Counted from the stretch's first letter, positions 43,351 through 53,151 are shown. The stretch: 64,000 nucleotides of DNA from an uncultured Pirellulales bacterium (GCA_938015445.1 CALLPE010000009.1:62001-126000); one strand, 5' to 3'. Numbers and translations are program-made. The notes: a model not told the origin generated them from the sequence alone.

Positions 43351-44268
43351 ATGCGTAATACTATTGGACGTCGGGATTTTTTGGCTTGCGCTGCGGGCGC
43401 TGCGGCTGGGGTTTCGTTGGGCGGACTGTCGACCGCGGCGTTGCCGGCTGCCGACAGCCCAGGGAAAGTCAAGAGCAGCTCGCCTACCGCAGCTAAGATG
43501 GGTTGGTTGATAGGGTGCCAGCTTTACACCTACCGCCGCTATAGTTTCTACGAAGCATTGGAGCATATCGCGGCGCTGGGCATCGCCCACGTGGAACCGT
43601 GCTTCTTCCTATCGTTAGACAAAGCGCGTCCGGAACTGAAAACCAACGAAGACCTGCCTGCCGACGTGCGCAAAGAGCTGAAAAAACGGCTTGATGACCG
43701 AGGCATGGCCATGTCGGCGTTCTATGCGAACCTAACCACCGACCAAGACCGGGCGGTGAAGATCTTCGATTTTTGTGCCGAGATGGGTGTGGGCACTATC
43801 GTGTCGGAACCGCCGGCCGAGGCCTTCGACATGCTCGACCGGTTGTGCCAAAAGTACTCCATCAATCTGGCGGTTCACAACCACCCGGAATCGCCCCAGT
43901 CGAAGTACTGGAAGCCGGAAAACGTGTTGGCCGTCTGCAAAGACCGCAGCAAGCGGATCGGCGCTTGTTGCGATACCGGCCACTGGGTGCGCTCCGGACT
44001 TGACCCGGTGGAGTGCTTGAAAAAGCTGGAGGGGCGCATCCTGGGCTTTCACTTGAAGGATGTGGCTGAAAAAGGCAATCGGCAGTCGCGCGACGTGCCG
44101 CTGGGACAGGGACAGGCCAACTACTCGGCTGTGCTAGAGGAGTTGCGTCGCCAGGGGTACCGGGGAGTGATGACCATCGAATACGAGCATGACTCCCCTG
44201 CGCTGAACGAAGATGTGGCCAAGTGCGTGGCCTTTGTAGAAGAAGCGGCTAAGAAGTTTCAGGCCTGA
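43351..44268 (+). CDS. Tat-exported sugar phosphate isomerase/epimerase-like protein
   Basis: A 305-aa xylose-isomerase-like TIM-barrel protein with a Tat signal at the N-terminus (GRRDFLACAAGAAAG). Landmarks of the AP-endonuclease-2/IolE-like fold are GCQLYTYRRYSFYEALEHI, LAVHNHPES, GACCDTGHWVRSG, ILGFHLKDV and GVMTIEYEHD; the His, Glu and Asp residues would bind metal. Exported members are common in planctomycetes and probably act on sugars outside the cytoplasm, but the substrate is unknown. AGGGGAGA precedes the ATG. The gene is preceded by three tandem duplications. Confidence 0.9.
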   Translation: MRNTIGRRDFLACAAGAAAGVSLGGLSTAALPAADSPGKVKSSSPTAAKMGWLIGCQLYTYRRYSFYEALEHIAALGIAHVEPCFFLSLDKARPELKTNEDLPADVRKELKKRLDDRGMAMSAFYANLTTDQDRAVKIFDFCAEMGVGTIVSEPPAEAFDMLDRLCQKYSINLAVHNHPESPQSKYWKPENVLAVCKDRSKRIGACCDTGHWVRSGLDPVECLKKLEGRILGFHLKDVAEKGNRQSRDVPLGQGQANYSAVLEELRRQGYRGVMTIEYEHDSPALNEDVAKCVAFVEEAAKKFQA

Positions 44269-44307
44269 GACCTGGCCGATTCGCCCAGCGACCGACAGGC
44301 ACGAATC

Positions 44308-44985
44308 TCATGGAGCTGAAAGGTCCTCCGGCCAACCTTCTGCCCCGACTAATGGCACAAAACGGCAGGGGCAGAGGTCTTCCGAATACGCCTGTCCGCC
44401 GATCTTGCGAATCGCCTGGAGCATTTGGCAATCCGGCATTCCCAGGGGAATCACCAAGATGCCGCCTTCGGCCAGTTGTTCCCAAAGCGGCTGAGGAACT
44501 CTCTGCGCCATAGCGGTAACGATGATTCGCTCCGTGGGGGCTTCGTCCGGTGCGCCGAGCGTGCCGTCGCCGACTAAAAACTTCACATTGCGATAGCCCA
44601 GCGCGGCCAGCCGGTTTTGGGCCTGCTGCGACAGCAGCGCATGTCGTTCCACGGTTATTACCCGTGCTGCCAGTTCGGCCAGGATCGCGGTTTGATAGCC
44701 GCTGCCTGTGCCCACTTCCAGAACGGTCTCGCTGCCGGTCAATTCCAGCGCCTGGGTCATCAGGCCCACGATATATGGCTGGCTGATGGTTTGCCCGCAG
44801 TCGATCGGCAAAGCCCTGTCGGCGTATGCATCGGCGCGGACAGCCGGCGGCACGAACAGTTCGCGGGGGACTTTGCCCATGGCCGCCAGCACCCGGCGGT
44901 CGTTTATGCCCCTAGCCTGAAGCTGGGTGCGCACCATTTGCTGCCTGGCCAATTGGTAGTCGTTTTGGTGGTCAACTTCGTTCAC
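44308..44985 (-). CDS. pcm: Protein-L-isoaspartate O-methyltransferase
   Basis: A 225-aa SAM-dependent repair enzyme that methylates isoaspartyl residues in damaged proteins. The N-terminal ARQQMVRTQLQARGINDRRVLAAM is family-typical. SAM motif I is VLEVGTGSGYQTAILAEL, and PYIVGLMTQALEL and the later VPQPLWEQLAEGGILVIPLG also match. The start is uncertain: GTG at 44985 fits family length, while the frame extends to a TTG at 45084; neither has a good ribosome site. It is convergent with the isomerase-like gene (39-base gap). Confidence 0.93.
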   Translation of the reverse strand: MNEVDHQNDYQLARQQMVRTQLQARGINDRRVLAAMGKVPRELFVPPAVRADAYADRALPIDCGQTISQPYIVGLMTQALELTGSETVLEVGTGSGYQTAILAELAARVITVERHALLSQQAQNRLAALGYRNVKFLVGDGTLGAPDEAPTERIIVTAMAQRVPQPLWEQLAEGGILVIPLGMPDCQMLQAIRKIGGQAYSEDLCPCRFVPLVGAEGWPEDLSAP

Positions 44986-45327
44986 GATTAACGTTATCTG
45001 ACAAGTGGCTGAGGTGTTCGCTTGCACGACTTGGCGCAGTGGCCGCCAGCGCACCCCGGGCAATTGAGTTGGGTGGCGTTCCAAAAGCTTGTGACAAAAC
45101 CACCTTTTCTGGCACTGTACCGTTAGTAGGGGCCATAGCGAAAGTTTTTACAGGTTCCGTTTTGTCAGAGCCTGGAAAAAGTTTTGTACCGCTGCCTGGC
45201 CGGCGGCAAGGCTGATGGGCGATATGGTAGGGTCAGTGCCTAGAGTTATCAAGCCGAGCGGGAAAACAGCGCCGTTGTAAAATCCGCGGCCCGATTCATC
45301 CGAAGCCCAACAGATGTATTCCGCCAT
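44986..45327. other. Spacer between recJ and pcm
   Basis: 342 bases. recJ ends at the right edge and pcm starts at the left, both leftward, so this should hold the pcm promoter; none is obvious. No repeat seen. Confidence 0.45.
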
Positions 45328-47091
45328 TTATCCGCAGGCTGCCGATGCTGCCGGTCTGGTGGGCCTCCAGTCGATAAGCCGTAGCTCCACGCTTTGCCTG
45401 CCGGCAAAGGTGTTGATCATCGGCTGAAAGGCCACGTCGATCCGCTGCTGCATTGCAAGCTGCTCGGCCCAGTCTGCCGCGCCGAAGGCGATCGCCCGCA
45501 ACTTCACCCCATGCTGGGCAAGTGTTACCGAGAGATGGTGTCCGTTTGCGCCGATGGATTTGGGCTTTTCGGCCAGGCATACGCCGGTGGAGCACAGCAC
45601 GGGACGGCGATTGCCGTAGCCGAACGGGCCGAGGCGTTCGATCTGCCGCACTGCTTCCAGGGTGAAGGCGCACAGCGGCGCTTCAGCGTCGATTTCCAAT
45701 TCGGACGCAAGGCGTTCGGCGCCGAGTTGGCGTTCGGCCGCTTCGCAGAACGCGGCGCGAAAGGCGTCCAGTTTGTCTTCGGCGATTTTCAACCCCGCCG
45801 CGGCCGGATGCCCGCCGTGAGAAATAAGCAGCTCGCTGCAAGAGCGTAAAGCGGCTTGGAGGTCGAAGCCCGGCACGCTGCGCCCAGACCCAATGCCCGG
45901 TCTGGCGCCCAGCGGGTCCCAAGCGATGAGTATCACCGGTCGGTCGTATTTTTCGGCTAGCCGGCCGGCGACGATGCCGATTACGCCGGGATGCCACTGG
46001 CGGTCGGCCAGAACGATGGCCGGCTCGTTCCGCGGGTCGCACTGCTGTTTGAGCTGTTTGTGGGCCGACAGATAGACGCTGCGTTCCAGCGTTTGCCGGG
46101 TGGCGTTGAGTTGATCCAGGTACTGAGCCAGCTCTACGGCTCGTTGCGGTCGCTCGGTAGTCAGCAACTCCACCGCCAATTGGGGTTGGCACAGCCGTCC
46201 GGCGGCGTTCAGGCGCGGGGCCAGGGTAAAGCCCAGGTCCTCGGCATCCAGACGCTTTTTGTCGGCCAGACCGGTAAGCTGGAGCAGTGCCGAGATTCCC
46301 AGCGTCGGTCGCTCGACCAGCGCCGACAATCCGTGATGCACCAGCACGCGGTTTTCGTCCACCAAGGGCACAACGTCGGCCACCGTTCCCAGCGCGGCCA
46401 TTCCTACCGCCTGGAGGAGGAAGTCTTTCATCGGTTCGGCAACGCGCGCGGCGCCTGTGGCCCGACGACACAAAGCCCAAGCCAGTTTCAAGGCCACCCC
46501 CGCCCCGCTAAGCTGCCCGAACGGATAACCGCCCCCCGGCAATCGCGGATGAACAACCGCCGCAGCCGGTGGGAGTTGGTCTGCCGGTTGGTGGTGATCG
46601 GTGACGATGACTTCGGCTGCCAACTGTCGGGCAAGCTCCACCTGGCGGAAGCTGGTGATACCGCAATCGACCGTAACGATCAGCTCGGCTTTGTCGGCGG
46701 TCAGGGTACGAAGGGCGTCTTCGTGCAGTCCGTAGCCTTCGTCGATTCGATGGGGAATGTAATAACCGACGTTAGCCCCCAGCAGTCGCAGGCACGAATA
46801 CAACAGCGCCGTGCCGGATACCCCGTCTACGTCGTAATCGCCGTAAACAACGATCCGTCGGCCGCTTTGGATCGCATGGTGGATCAGTTCAGCCGCTTGG
46901 GCACAACCGGGAAGAAAATCGGGGGGATGAAGTTCGGAGAGTTTTGGGTGAAGAAACTGCCGGGCGGCGTTGGCGTCGGTCATGCCCCGGCAGAGTAGCA
47001 ATTGGGCTACCACGGCCGGAATGCCCGCCGAGCGTTCCAGCGCCATCACCCGAGCCGGATCGTGCGGATGAATCCGCCAGCACTTCGCCAT
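45328..47091 (-). CDS. recJ: Single-stranded-DNA-specific exonuclease RecJ
   Basis: A 587-aa 5'-3' exonuclease of the DHH superfamily used in recombination and repair. Motifs in order: IVVYGDYDVDGVSG (motif I), IVTVDCGI (II), VIVTDHHQP (III, DHH), the DHHA1 domain (near 345-450) with SHGGHPAAAGLKI, and a C-terminal OB-fold region (ELEIDAEAPLCAFTLEAV onward). Length is usual for RecJ. The start at 47091 (MAKCWRIHPHD) lies 35 bases after the rpmG stop, so the two could be co-transcribed. Confidence 0.96.
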   Translation of the reverse strand: MAKCWRIHPHDPARVMALERSAGIPAVVAQLLLCRGMTDANAARQFLHPKLSELHPPDFLPGCAQAAELIHHAIQSGRRIVVYGDYDVDGVSGTALLYSCLRLLGANVGYYIPHRIDEGYGLHEDALRTLTADKAELIVTVDCGITSFRQVELARQLAAEVIVTDHHQPADQLPPAAAVVHPRLPGGGYPFGQLSGAGVALKLAWALCRRATGAARVAEPMKDFLLQAVGMAALGTVADVVPLVDENRVLVHHGLSALVERPTLGISALLQLTGLADKKRLDAEDLGFTLAPRLNAAGRLCQPQLAVELLTTERPQRAVELAQYLDQLNATRQTLERSVYLSAHKQLKQQCDPRNEPAIVLADRQWHPGVIGIVAGRLAEKYDRPVILIAWDPLGARPGIGSGRSVPGFDLQAALRSCSELLISHGGHPAAAGLKIAEDKLDAFRAAFCEAAERQLGAERLASELEIDAEAPLCAFTLEAVRQIERLGPFGYGNRRPVLCSTGVCLAEKPKSIGANGHHLSVTLAQHGVKLRAIAFGAADWAEQLAMQQRIDVAFQPMINTFAGRQSVELRLIDWRPTRPAASAACG

Positions 47092-47126
47092 CGAGCAATC
47101 CGTTGCCTATTTGGGCCAAAGGACCG

Positions 47127-47291
47127 TTATTTCTTCTTTTCCACGTGTTCGGTGTGCTTACGGCAGTGGGGACAATACTTGCTGAGCGTAAGTTTCTCGC
47201 CGCCGGGCTTGCGCCGCAAGGCGTAGTTGTAGTGATCTGATTCCTTGCACACCAGAAATACGGTTTCAGCCTTTTTCTTGCCTTTTGCCAT
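47127..47291 (-). CDS. rpmG: 50S ribosomal protein L33
   Basis: 54 aa, normal length, with the L33 core (ETVFLVCKES...YNYALRRKPGGEKLTLSKYCPHCRKHTEH). Of the two CxxC pairs in zinc-binding L33 proteins, the second is intact (CPHC) while the first reads CKES, so one ligand is lost and zinc binding is doubtful. The ATG at 47291 is chosen because the sequence from there matches L33 exactly; a longer frame to 47384 is spurious. It lies upstream of recJ on the same strand. Confidence 0.95.
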   Translation of the reverse strand: MAKGKKKAETVFLVCKESDHYNYALRRKPGGEKLTLSKYCPHCRKHTEHVEKKK

Positions 47292-47982
47292 ATTTGCGAC
47301 CTGTCGAGTATCGTACGGAGCTTGATGCTCCGGCCATGGCCACAGGCGCGAAGGCCGCACCCCGCCCGGCCGGTCGGCATTCACCAGTCAAGGTTTACAT
47401 ATCGTTTGCTATCAGAGTTAGCACGGCTATGCAATAGCAAATAGCCTACCCTAAGTCGGCCTGGGTTGGAAGGGCTACAGTCGGCGCGGCGTCGGGGAAT
47501 CCTCGGTGGGCATTAGCAAGCCGTTTCCCACCCGAATTATCTGCCCTTAGTGCCCCGGTAACACGTAGCAGCGCCTCAGTAATGCAATCCCCAGCAGTTT
47601 GGCGGGAATAAATACTTAGCCGCCTGGCGAAAAGCGTAATGGAGCGATGAGCCAACGGCGGACCAAGCACAGCGGAACCGGGTTTTGCCCGCCTGCGTCG
47701 GCACATTCCCAGCAGAATAGTAGCGTAAGACGGCTTGCTCCGGGGAAGCATGGTCTACTGAAGTCAGTGCAGGGGGCACAGCAACCTTCGGCAGCCGGCT
47801 GGAAGGCAAGAAAAGAGGCCGAAACTGTCTTTCCGGTGTGGCTTGCACGGCTAGGTCTGACCCATCCGCGCCGAGTCGAGTATAATAAGGTGTGCGGCGT
47901 TGTGCTTGCCCGAAACTGTGCGGCAATATAGGCTGAAAAACAGCATAACTCGCGGCTAGTTGGATAGCGCAGGAGAGCGGAA
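47292..47982. other. Spacer between rpmG and the squalene-cyclase-like gene
   Basis: 691 bases between divergent genes. Frames of about 100 codons on the minus strand (47446-47751, 47576-47926) look random. I searched for a tRNA near rpmG and found none. Confidence 0.5.
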
Positions 47983-49632
47983 ATGGCGGACGAGCCGATC
48001 AACCAGCAGCAAAGCGATACACCAGTCAAGGGGACCGCGGCCTCGAAGCCTGAGGCCAAACCGGCGGCGGGCAAGGCAGCCGCTGCGTCCGGATCGCCTG
48101 CCGGCGCGCGGCCGGCGTCTGCGGCGGCGCGGCCCCAGCAACAAAAGGCCGTGAAGGCAGCGGTCGCACCGGCCGCGGCTGTCGAGGCCGAGGAAGCCGA
48201 GTCGGACGACTTCTGGCGCAGCTTCTTGATCATGGCCCCCAGTTGGCTGGTAAGCCTGGTGGTGCACATGATACTAATCCTGGTGTTGGCCATGATTTAC
48301 ATGACCACCGATGCCGACCAGGGTGCCGCCCAAATCGTGGCTGCCCCTCCGGAGGAAGTGGCGCTTGACGACTTGGAAGACCTTATCAATGAAGAAAAAG
48401 AGCTGGACGTTACCGATACCACGCTCGGCGACCCCAGTTTCGATGTGACCGACACCGTAATGGTATCGCCGGCCAACGATCTGGACGCCGCCGCCCAGAT
48501 GGTCGATCTAGATCCGGCAGGTACCGAGTTTGCTCCAAGGAATCTTACCCAGACGATCGGAGCATACACGGGCACGGGGCTTTCCGGGCGTGGTTCAGGC
48601 GTAAAGGGGGCTTTGCTGGCGCGCCGCGGCGGGAACATCCATAGCGAAAAAGCCGTTGCCGCCGCGCTGGAGTGGCTCAAACGGCATCAATTGCCTGACG
48701 GCGGCTGGGACTTCGATCATACCAAGGCTCCCGGTTGTAGAGGCTGCCGCAATATCGGAAGAAACCAGTCGCGCAACGCGGCTACCGCATTGGCTCTGTT
48801 GCCTTTTCTCGGCGCCGGACAAACCCATAAGGAGGGCAAGTACCGCGATGTGGTTTACCACGGGCTGAATTTCCTCGGCCGCCGTATGAAGCCTGACGGA
48901 GCGCTGAACGACAGCGGCAATATGTACGCCCACGGCCTGGCGGCCATCGCATTGTGCGAAGCGTTCGCCATGACCCAGGACAAGTCTTTGCATCCGGCTG
49001 CCCAGCGCAGCCTCGACTTCATCGTTTACGCCCAAGACCCGGTGGGCGGCGGATGGCGCTACCAACCTAAGCAACCGGGCGATACCTCGGTGGTCGGCTG
49101 GCAGATAATGGCGCTGAAGAGCGGCCACATGGCATATTTGCGTGTGCCGCCGGCGACGGTCAAGAAGGCGTTCGACTTCCTGGACCATGTGCAGGCTAAC
49201 AGCGGCGCGAATTACGGCTATACCGGTCCCGGCCAGGGCGAGGCCACCACGGCCATCGGGCTGCTGTGCCGGATGTATCTGGGCTGGAAGAAGGATAACC
49301 CCGCCTTGCAGCGCGGCGTGGAGTGGCTCAGCAACCGCGGTCCCTCTAAAAGCAACATGTACTACAACTACTACGCCACGCAAGTGCTTTGCCACTGGGA
49401 AGGCGAAGAGTGGAAGAAGTGGAACAGCGTGATGCGCGATTACCTGATCAACACCCAGGCTAAGGAAGGCTGCGAGAACGGAAGCTGGTTCTTCGGCGAA
49501 GGCCACGACCATGGCCGCGAGGCCGGCGCCCGACTGTACTTCACCGCACTGGCGGCAATGACCTTGGAAGTGTACTATCGGCACATGCCCATCTACCGCT
49601 CGCAAAGCGTGGACGAGGACTTCCCGTTGTAG
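47983..49632 (+). CDS. Membrane-anchored squalene-cyclase/prenyltransferase-repeat protein
   Basis: 549 aa. An Ala/Pro/Lys-rich N-terminus (1-75) is followed by one transmembrane helix (about 84-106, SWLVSLVVHMILILVLAMIY), an acidic linker (about 120-185) and an alpha/alpha-barrel of squalene-cyclase/prenyltransferase-type repeats: AVAAALEWLKRHQLPDGGWDFD, GLAAIALCEAFAM, SLDFIVYAQDPVGGGWRY and GEATTAIGLLCRMYLGW. Families of this design are expanded in planctomycetes with unknown function. The classic DxDD cyclase motif is not seen, so a cyclase reaction is not implied. The start has only a weak AGGAG-like site (GCAGGAGAG, about 47970). Confidence 0.86.
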   Translation: MADEPINQQQSDTPVKGTAASKPEAKPAAGKAAAASGSPAGARPASAAARPQQQKAVKAAVAPAAAVEAEEAESDDFWRSFLIMAPSWLVSLVVHMILILVLAMIYMTTDADQGAAQIVAAPPEEVALDDLEDLINEEKELDVTDTTLGDPSFDVTDTVMVSPANDLDAAAQMVDLDPAGTEFAPRNLTQTIGAYTGTGLSGRGSGVKGALLARRGGNIHSEKAVAAALEWLKRHQLPDGGWDFDHTKAPGCRGCRNIGRNQSRNAATALALLPFLGAGQTHKEGKYRDVVYHGLNFLGRRMKPDGALNDSGNMYAHGLAAIALCEAFAMTQDKSLHPAAQRSLDFIVYAQDPVGGGWRYQPKQPGDTSVVGWQIMALKSGHMAYLRVPPATVKKAFDFLDHVQANSGANYGYTGPGQGEATTAIGLLCRMYLGWKKDNPALQRGVEWLSNRGPSKSNMYYNYYATQVLCHWEGEEWKKWNSVMRDYLINTQAKEGCENGSWFFGEGHDHGREAGARLYFTALAAMTLEVYYRHMPIYRSQSVDEDFPL

Positions 49633-49924
49633 TGACCCTCGCTGGGCGTAGCGTGTGTCGCCGGGTATTGCGCGTCTGCACTCTGCTAATCGCCGGAGGC
49701 AAAAACTAGCCGAGGACCGACAATCGCCGGACACTGGCTGGGCACAGCCTGCTGCAATAGGCAAACAAGGGTACAGCCGTTTGCAGCGGCCCGCAGCATC
49801 ATCGGTTGTGGGCTTGCGATCGAACAAAATACGGACGCAGCCACTACACGGCGGCCAAAAGCCGAATCCACCCCAGACCATCACCGGCGCAGGCACAGCG
49901 GCACGAGCGTTCACTAGTCGAGCT

Positions 49925-50881
49925 TTAGCGGTTGCCCAGCAGCAGCCACAGCACGGCCATCCGCACTGCCACACCGTTGGTGACCTGGTCGAGGATGGCC
50001 GATTGCGGGCCGTCGGCAACGTCGGGCGTGACTTCCACACCGCGGTTTATCGGCCCCGGCGCAAGTATCAGAATGTGCGGTTTGGTGCGGGCCAGCCGTC
50101 GGTTGTCCATGGCGTATAGCAGAGCGTACTCGCGCACCGAAGGGAACGGACGCCGACTCTGCCGCTCGAACTGGATGCGTAGCAGATTGAGGACATCTAC
50201 CCGAGGCAGGATGTCGTCCAGGCTGTACGAGGTTTCCACGCCCAGCTCGCGCCATCGCACCGAGACCAGCGTGGACGGACCGCAAACGATCACGTGCGCT
50301 CCGAGTTTCTTCAGGCCCCAAATGTTCGACCGGGCGGTGCGGCTGTGGGCGATGTCGCCCACCAGGGCCACGGTCAGCCCTTCGATCCGTCCAAAACGCT
50401 GCCGCATGGTCAGAATATCTAGCAGTCCCTGAGTGGGGTGTTCGTGGGGGCCGTCGCCGGCGTTGATGACGCTACAGTTCAGATTGTCCGCCAGCAGCTT
50501 GGGTGTTCCCGGTGTGCTGTGGCGAACTATCATCGCATCGACGCCCATGGCCTCGATATTCTTGGCCGTATCGATTAGCGTTTCGCCCTTGGAAAGACTG
50601 CTGGTAGATGCCGAGAAATCGAGCATGTCGGCGCCCAGTCGTCGGGCAGCCAGGGCGAAACTGTTGCGGGTGCGGGTACTATTCTCGAAGAACAAATTCA
50701 CGCACGTCTTGCCCGCCAAAAGCGAAAACTTGCGTTGCCCCTCGGTTATCGCCTGGCGGAAAATACTGGCCTTGTCCAGTATCAGCGTGATTTCCTCTGC
50801 CGTCAGCTCTTCCAGGGTAAGCAGATGACGGCGCTTCCAGAATCCAGGCACTTCGCCCAAATCGATCTCTGCACAGGCCAT
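49925..50881 (-). CDS. pyrB: Aspartate carbamoyltransferase, catalytic subunit
   Basis: A 318-aa enzyme of pyrimidine synthesis condensing carbamoyl phosphate with aspartate. Motifs: [12 protein letters not shown] for carbamoyl phosphate, [24 protein letters not shown] and [11 protein letters not shown]. The length is typical (305-315). The ATG at 50881 (MACAEIDLG) is chosen because the frame upstream to 51220 is unlike the family, and GCGGGA lies just before it. No pyrI or dihydroorotase gene is adjacent. Confidence 0.96.
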   Translation of the reverse strand: MACAEIDLGEVPGFWKRRHLLTLEELTAEEITLILDKASIFRQAITEGQRKFSLLAGKTCVNLFFENSTRTRNSFALAARRLGADMLDFSASTSSLSKGETLIDTAKNIEAMGVDAMIVRHSTPGTPKLLADNLNCSVINAGDGPHEHPTQGLLDILTMRQRFGRIEGLTVALVGDIAHSRTARSNIWGLKKLGAHVIVCGPSTLVSVRWRELGVETSYSLDDILPRVDVLNLLRIQFERQSRRPFPSVREYALLYAMDNRRLARTKPHILILAPGPINRGVEVTPDVADGPQSAILDQVTNGVAVRMAVLWLLLGNR

Positions 50882-50995
50882 CGCTCGATTCCCGCAAAGC
50901 GGTGATGGCAGACGACCGGCAAACCGATTCTGCCGGCAAAACTCCTGCGTCGCCGGGGCACCAAGCCGCCGCCCTGCCGGCCGCCTGCTCGAGTA

Positions 50996-51027
50996 GTCGA
51001 TTGCTCGAATCGTCGATTGCTCGATTG
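50996..51027. repeat. 16-bp tandem duplication
   Basis: GTCGATTGCTCGAATC (50996-51011) followed by GTCGATTGCTCGATTG (51012-51027), with two mismatches. It lies 115-146 bases upstream of pyrB. Confidence 0.75.
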
Positions 51028-51174
51028 CTTGCGTGATTCTAGACGCCCGTGTCAATGCCTGCAAGCATGGGTGATTTCCGACGCTCTGGTCTTGCTGGTG
51101 GTCATCCGCTGCAATGCGACCAGCGCGTTTCAGCGCCCGTGAGCCAGCGGCTATGCCTCGGGTTTTGCTGTAAA

Positions 51175-51228
51175 GTGGTGTGAGGTAAGGGAAATCGGCC
51201 CGTGGTGTGAGGTACGGCAATTTAGCCC
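51175..51228. repeat. 27-bp tandem duplication
   Basis: Units 51175-51201 and 51202-51228 share GTGGTGTGAGGTA and a CCC end. The first differs from the second at six or seven bases. Non-coding. Confidence 0.75.
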
Positions 51229-51255
51229 ACAGAGAGCCAATTGCTGCTGGCCGGT

Positions 51256-51786
51256 TTACAGTCCTTTCTTTTCAAACCAGACCAGAAGTCCGATGGAAAC
51301 CACCCAGAACGCGCCGATCACTGGCCAAGGCGGGATGCCCAGCGCGTCTGGCAAGGAAAGCTTCCCGAAATCTTTCATGGCCAACACAGTGGATTTTACG
51401 AAAGGAAACAACTCGGCGAAAACTGCTGCGCCTACCAGCATTCCCAAGAGTGCGAAGACGGCGTGCCAGCGGCCTTCGCCGATGGCTCCCAGCGAGGTGC
51501 CTGGGCAGAAGCCCATGATCGCCCAGCCTGCGCCGAACAGCGCTCCGCCCAGCACCAAGCCGCCGATATTAGCCGATTTGTGGCTAAGGGTGATGGCGCC
51601 CCAGGAGTGCAGAGCGTAAACGCCGATCATGCCGACCATCACGGCCGAGAGCATGAACTTCATGATAGTCATATCCCGCAGCAGCAGTGCTCCAACTTGT
51701 TTCTCGAAACGCAGTACGCGGCCCTTTTGCAGCAGGAACCCGAATATGACGCCAGTGATGAGCCCCAGAATGTGTTCAGTGCCCAT
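51256..51786 (-). CDS. YeeE/YedE-family sulfur transport protein (second half)
   Basis: A 176-aa membrane protein with about four hydrophobic helices. The family motif around the permeation cysteine is visible as [15 protein letters not shown]. Full-length YeeE/YedE proteins (about 350-400 aa) import thiosulfate through conserved cysteines; here the two halves are separate genes. The ATG at 51786 overlaps the upstream stop (TAATG), so the halves are translationally coupled. Start and end are clear; the substrate (thiosulfate or other sulfur species) is inferred from the family. Confidence 0.9.
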   Translation of the reverse strand: MGTEHILGLITGVIFGFLLQKGRVLRFEKQVGALLLRDMTIMKFMLSAVMVGMIGVYALHSWGAITLSHKSANIGGLVLGGALFGAGWAIMGFCPGTSLGAIGEGRWHAVFALLGMLVGAAVFAELFPFVKSTVLAMKDFGKLSLPDALGIPPWPVIGAFWVVSIGLLVWFEKKGL

Positions 51787-52325
51787 TATGCAGTCCTCCG
51801 ATAAACCAGCTTCGCCGTCGCTACGCCGACGCCGAAGAACATCGCCAATGCTATGAACCCGCTAAGCGACAATTGCATCAAGCCACTCAGCCCGTTGCCA
51901 CTGGTGCAGCCGTCGGCCAATCGGGCGCCGATCATCGCCACAGCTCCGCCCAGCAAGGCGGCGGCCGCACGCTTGGCGACCGACGGGCCGAAGTATTCCT
52001 GCCACAGGGGCGGGACTGCCTCGAGTTTGAAGCTGCGGTCCAGCACCGCGGCGGCCAGCGCACCAAGAAAGATTCCGGTGACGAGCATGAACTGCCAATC
52101 GATGCGTACTTTTTCTTTGGTAAAGTATTCGTTTTCTGCCACGCGCTGGGCAGCTATGGATTTTTCGGCCAGTCCTGCTGCCCGCACAAACGTCGTAGAA
52201 GCGCCCAAATACGCAGTTTTCCCCAGCCACTTCGTAGTGGCATAAGCAGAAGCTATGGCCAGCAGGCCCACTAGCGCTCCGGCAAAGTATGGGTTCCAGC
52301 CGCCGTCTGATGTTACCAGTCGCAT
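51786..52325 (-). CDS. YeeE/YedE-family sulfur transport protein (first half)
   Basis: A 179-aa membrane protein. It has an early hydrophobic segment (WNPYFAGALVGLLAIASAYA), a soluble loop (about 45-75) and further helices with the family motif ADGCTSGNGLSGLMQLS, whose Cys is the conserved permeation residue. The ATG at 52325 is preferred over a GTG three codons earlier because GAGGGTG lies seven bases upstream. It is followed by the second half with a one-base overlap. Together they make a split version of the one-chain transporter. Confidence 0.9.
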   Translation of the reverse strand: MRLVTSDGGWNPYFAGALVGLLAIASAYATTKWLGKTAYLGASTTFVRAAGLAEKSIAAQRVAENEYFTKEKVRIDWQFMLVTGIFLGALAAAVLDRSFKLEAVPPLWQEYFGPSVAKRAAAALLGGAVAMIGARLADGCTSGNGLSGLMQLSLSGFIALAMFFGVGVATAKLVYRRTA

Positions 52326-52509
52326 TTTATTCACCCTCGCGCTTGTTATTGACTGTATTACACGGTATCGACGCTTGCACTTGTTATTATCCCCCGAGCT
52401 TGTTAATCACCATTTTGGTTGTTGTTGAGCTGCTTTCATTATTGTTCGATGACTTTCAGGGGCAAACAGTTACAACGGATGGTTACAAATCTGTGCGTTG
52501 CCGGTTACA

Positions 52510-53151
52510 ATGCCAGGCATGACTGAGACCGCGATGGACGATCTGGCTCTGGTACGCCGCGCCCAGCAAGGCGATTATACGGCGTTCGAGACGCTGGTAA
52601 GCCGGTACGAGGGGCGGCTTTACGGACTGGCGTTGCGGATCGTCGGCAGTCGCCACGATGCCGAGGATGTAGTGCAGCAGACGTTTGTCAGTTTGATCGA
52701 GCACTTGGAGCAGTTTCGCGGCGACGCAGCCTTTTCCACCTGGTTGACTAGGATCGCCGCCAACCACGCACTGGCGCTACTACGCAAGCGGGGCCGACAG
52801 CAGGCCGTCGGCACCGTGCAGGAGCACGGCGAAGAGGGTTACGCCGACGTGCCGCATCCGGACTACATTGCCCAGTGGCGCGAAACGCCCGAGCAAATCG
52901 CCTCGCGTAACGAAACGCAGCGACTACTGGCGGAAGCACTGGACGAGTTGGACGAAAAGTACCGCCTGGTTTTTCTGTTGCGCGACGTGGAGGGGTTATC
53001 GACACAGGAGACCGCCGAAGTGCTGGGCATCAGCACGGCGAACGTGAAGGTACGATTGTTGCGTGCTCGGCTGATGCTTCGGGAACGGCTGACGCGGATC
53101 TTCGGCGACGAGTCCACCCGCGTCGTGCCCCACCACCATCATCACCAATAA
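52510..53151 (+). CDS. ECF-type RNA polymerase sigma factor
   Basis: A 213-aa sigma-70 family protein of ECF type. Region 2 (about 10-85) has YEGRLYGLALRIVGSRHDAEDVVQQTFVSLIEHLEQF, and region 4 (about 140-195) has LDELDEKYRLVFLLRDVEGLSTQETAEVLGIS. The C-terminus is PHHHHHQ, a short natural His run, probably disordered or metal-binding. There is no anti-sigma factor beside it. The next gene, a DUF4962 enzyme, starts 39 bases downstream. The start is uncertain between ATGs at 52510 and 52519. Confidence 0.93.
   Translation: MPGMTETAMDDLALVRRAQQGDYTAFETLVSRYEGRLYGLALRIVGSRHDAEDVVQQTFVSLIEHLEQFRGDAAFSTWLTRIAANHALALLRKRGRQQAVGTVQEHGEEGYADVPHPDYIAQWRETPEQIASRNETQRLLAEALDELDEKYRLVFLLRDVEGLSTQETAEVLGISTANVKVRLLRARLMLRERLTRIFGDESTRVVPHHHHHQ

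Larger units (their letters stand above)
50882..51255. other. Spacer with two tandem duplications
   Basis: 374 bases upstream of pyrB. It contains 16-bp (50996-51027) and 27-bp (51175-51228) tandem duplications. No gene; the pyrB promoter should be here but is not clear. Confidence 0.55.

Noticed and set aside
47292-47982. A tRNA gene beside rpmG
   Set aside because: No sequence with T-loop GTTCRA and matching acceptor stem was seen here or in other spacers; a tRNA-finder scan would decide.
48595-50040. A 481-codon minus-strand frame
   Set aside because: It is the shadow of the squalene-cyclase-like gene and runs into pyrB; the plus-strand product has clear repeats, this one none.
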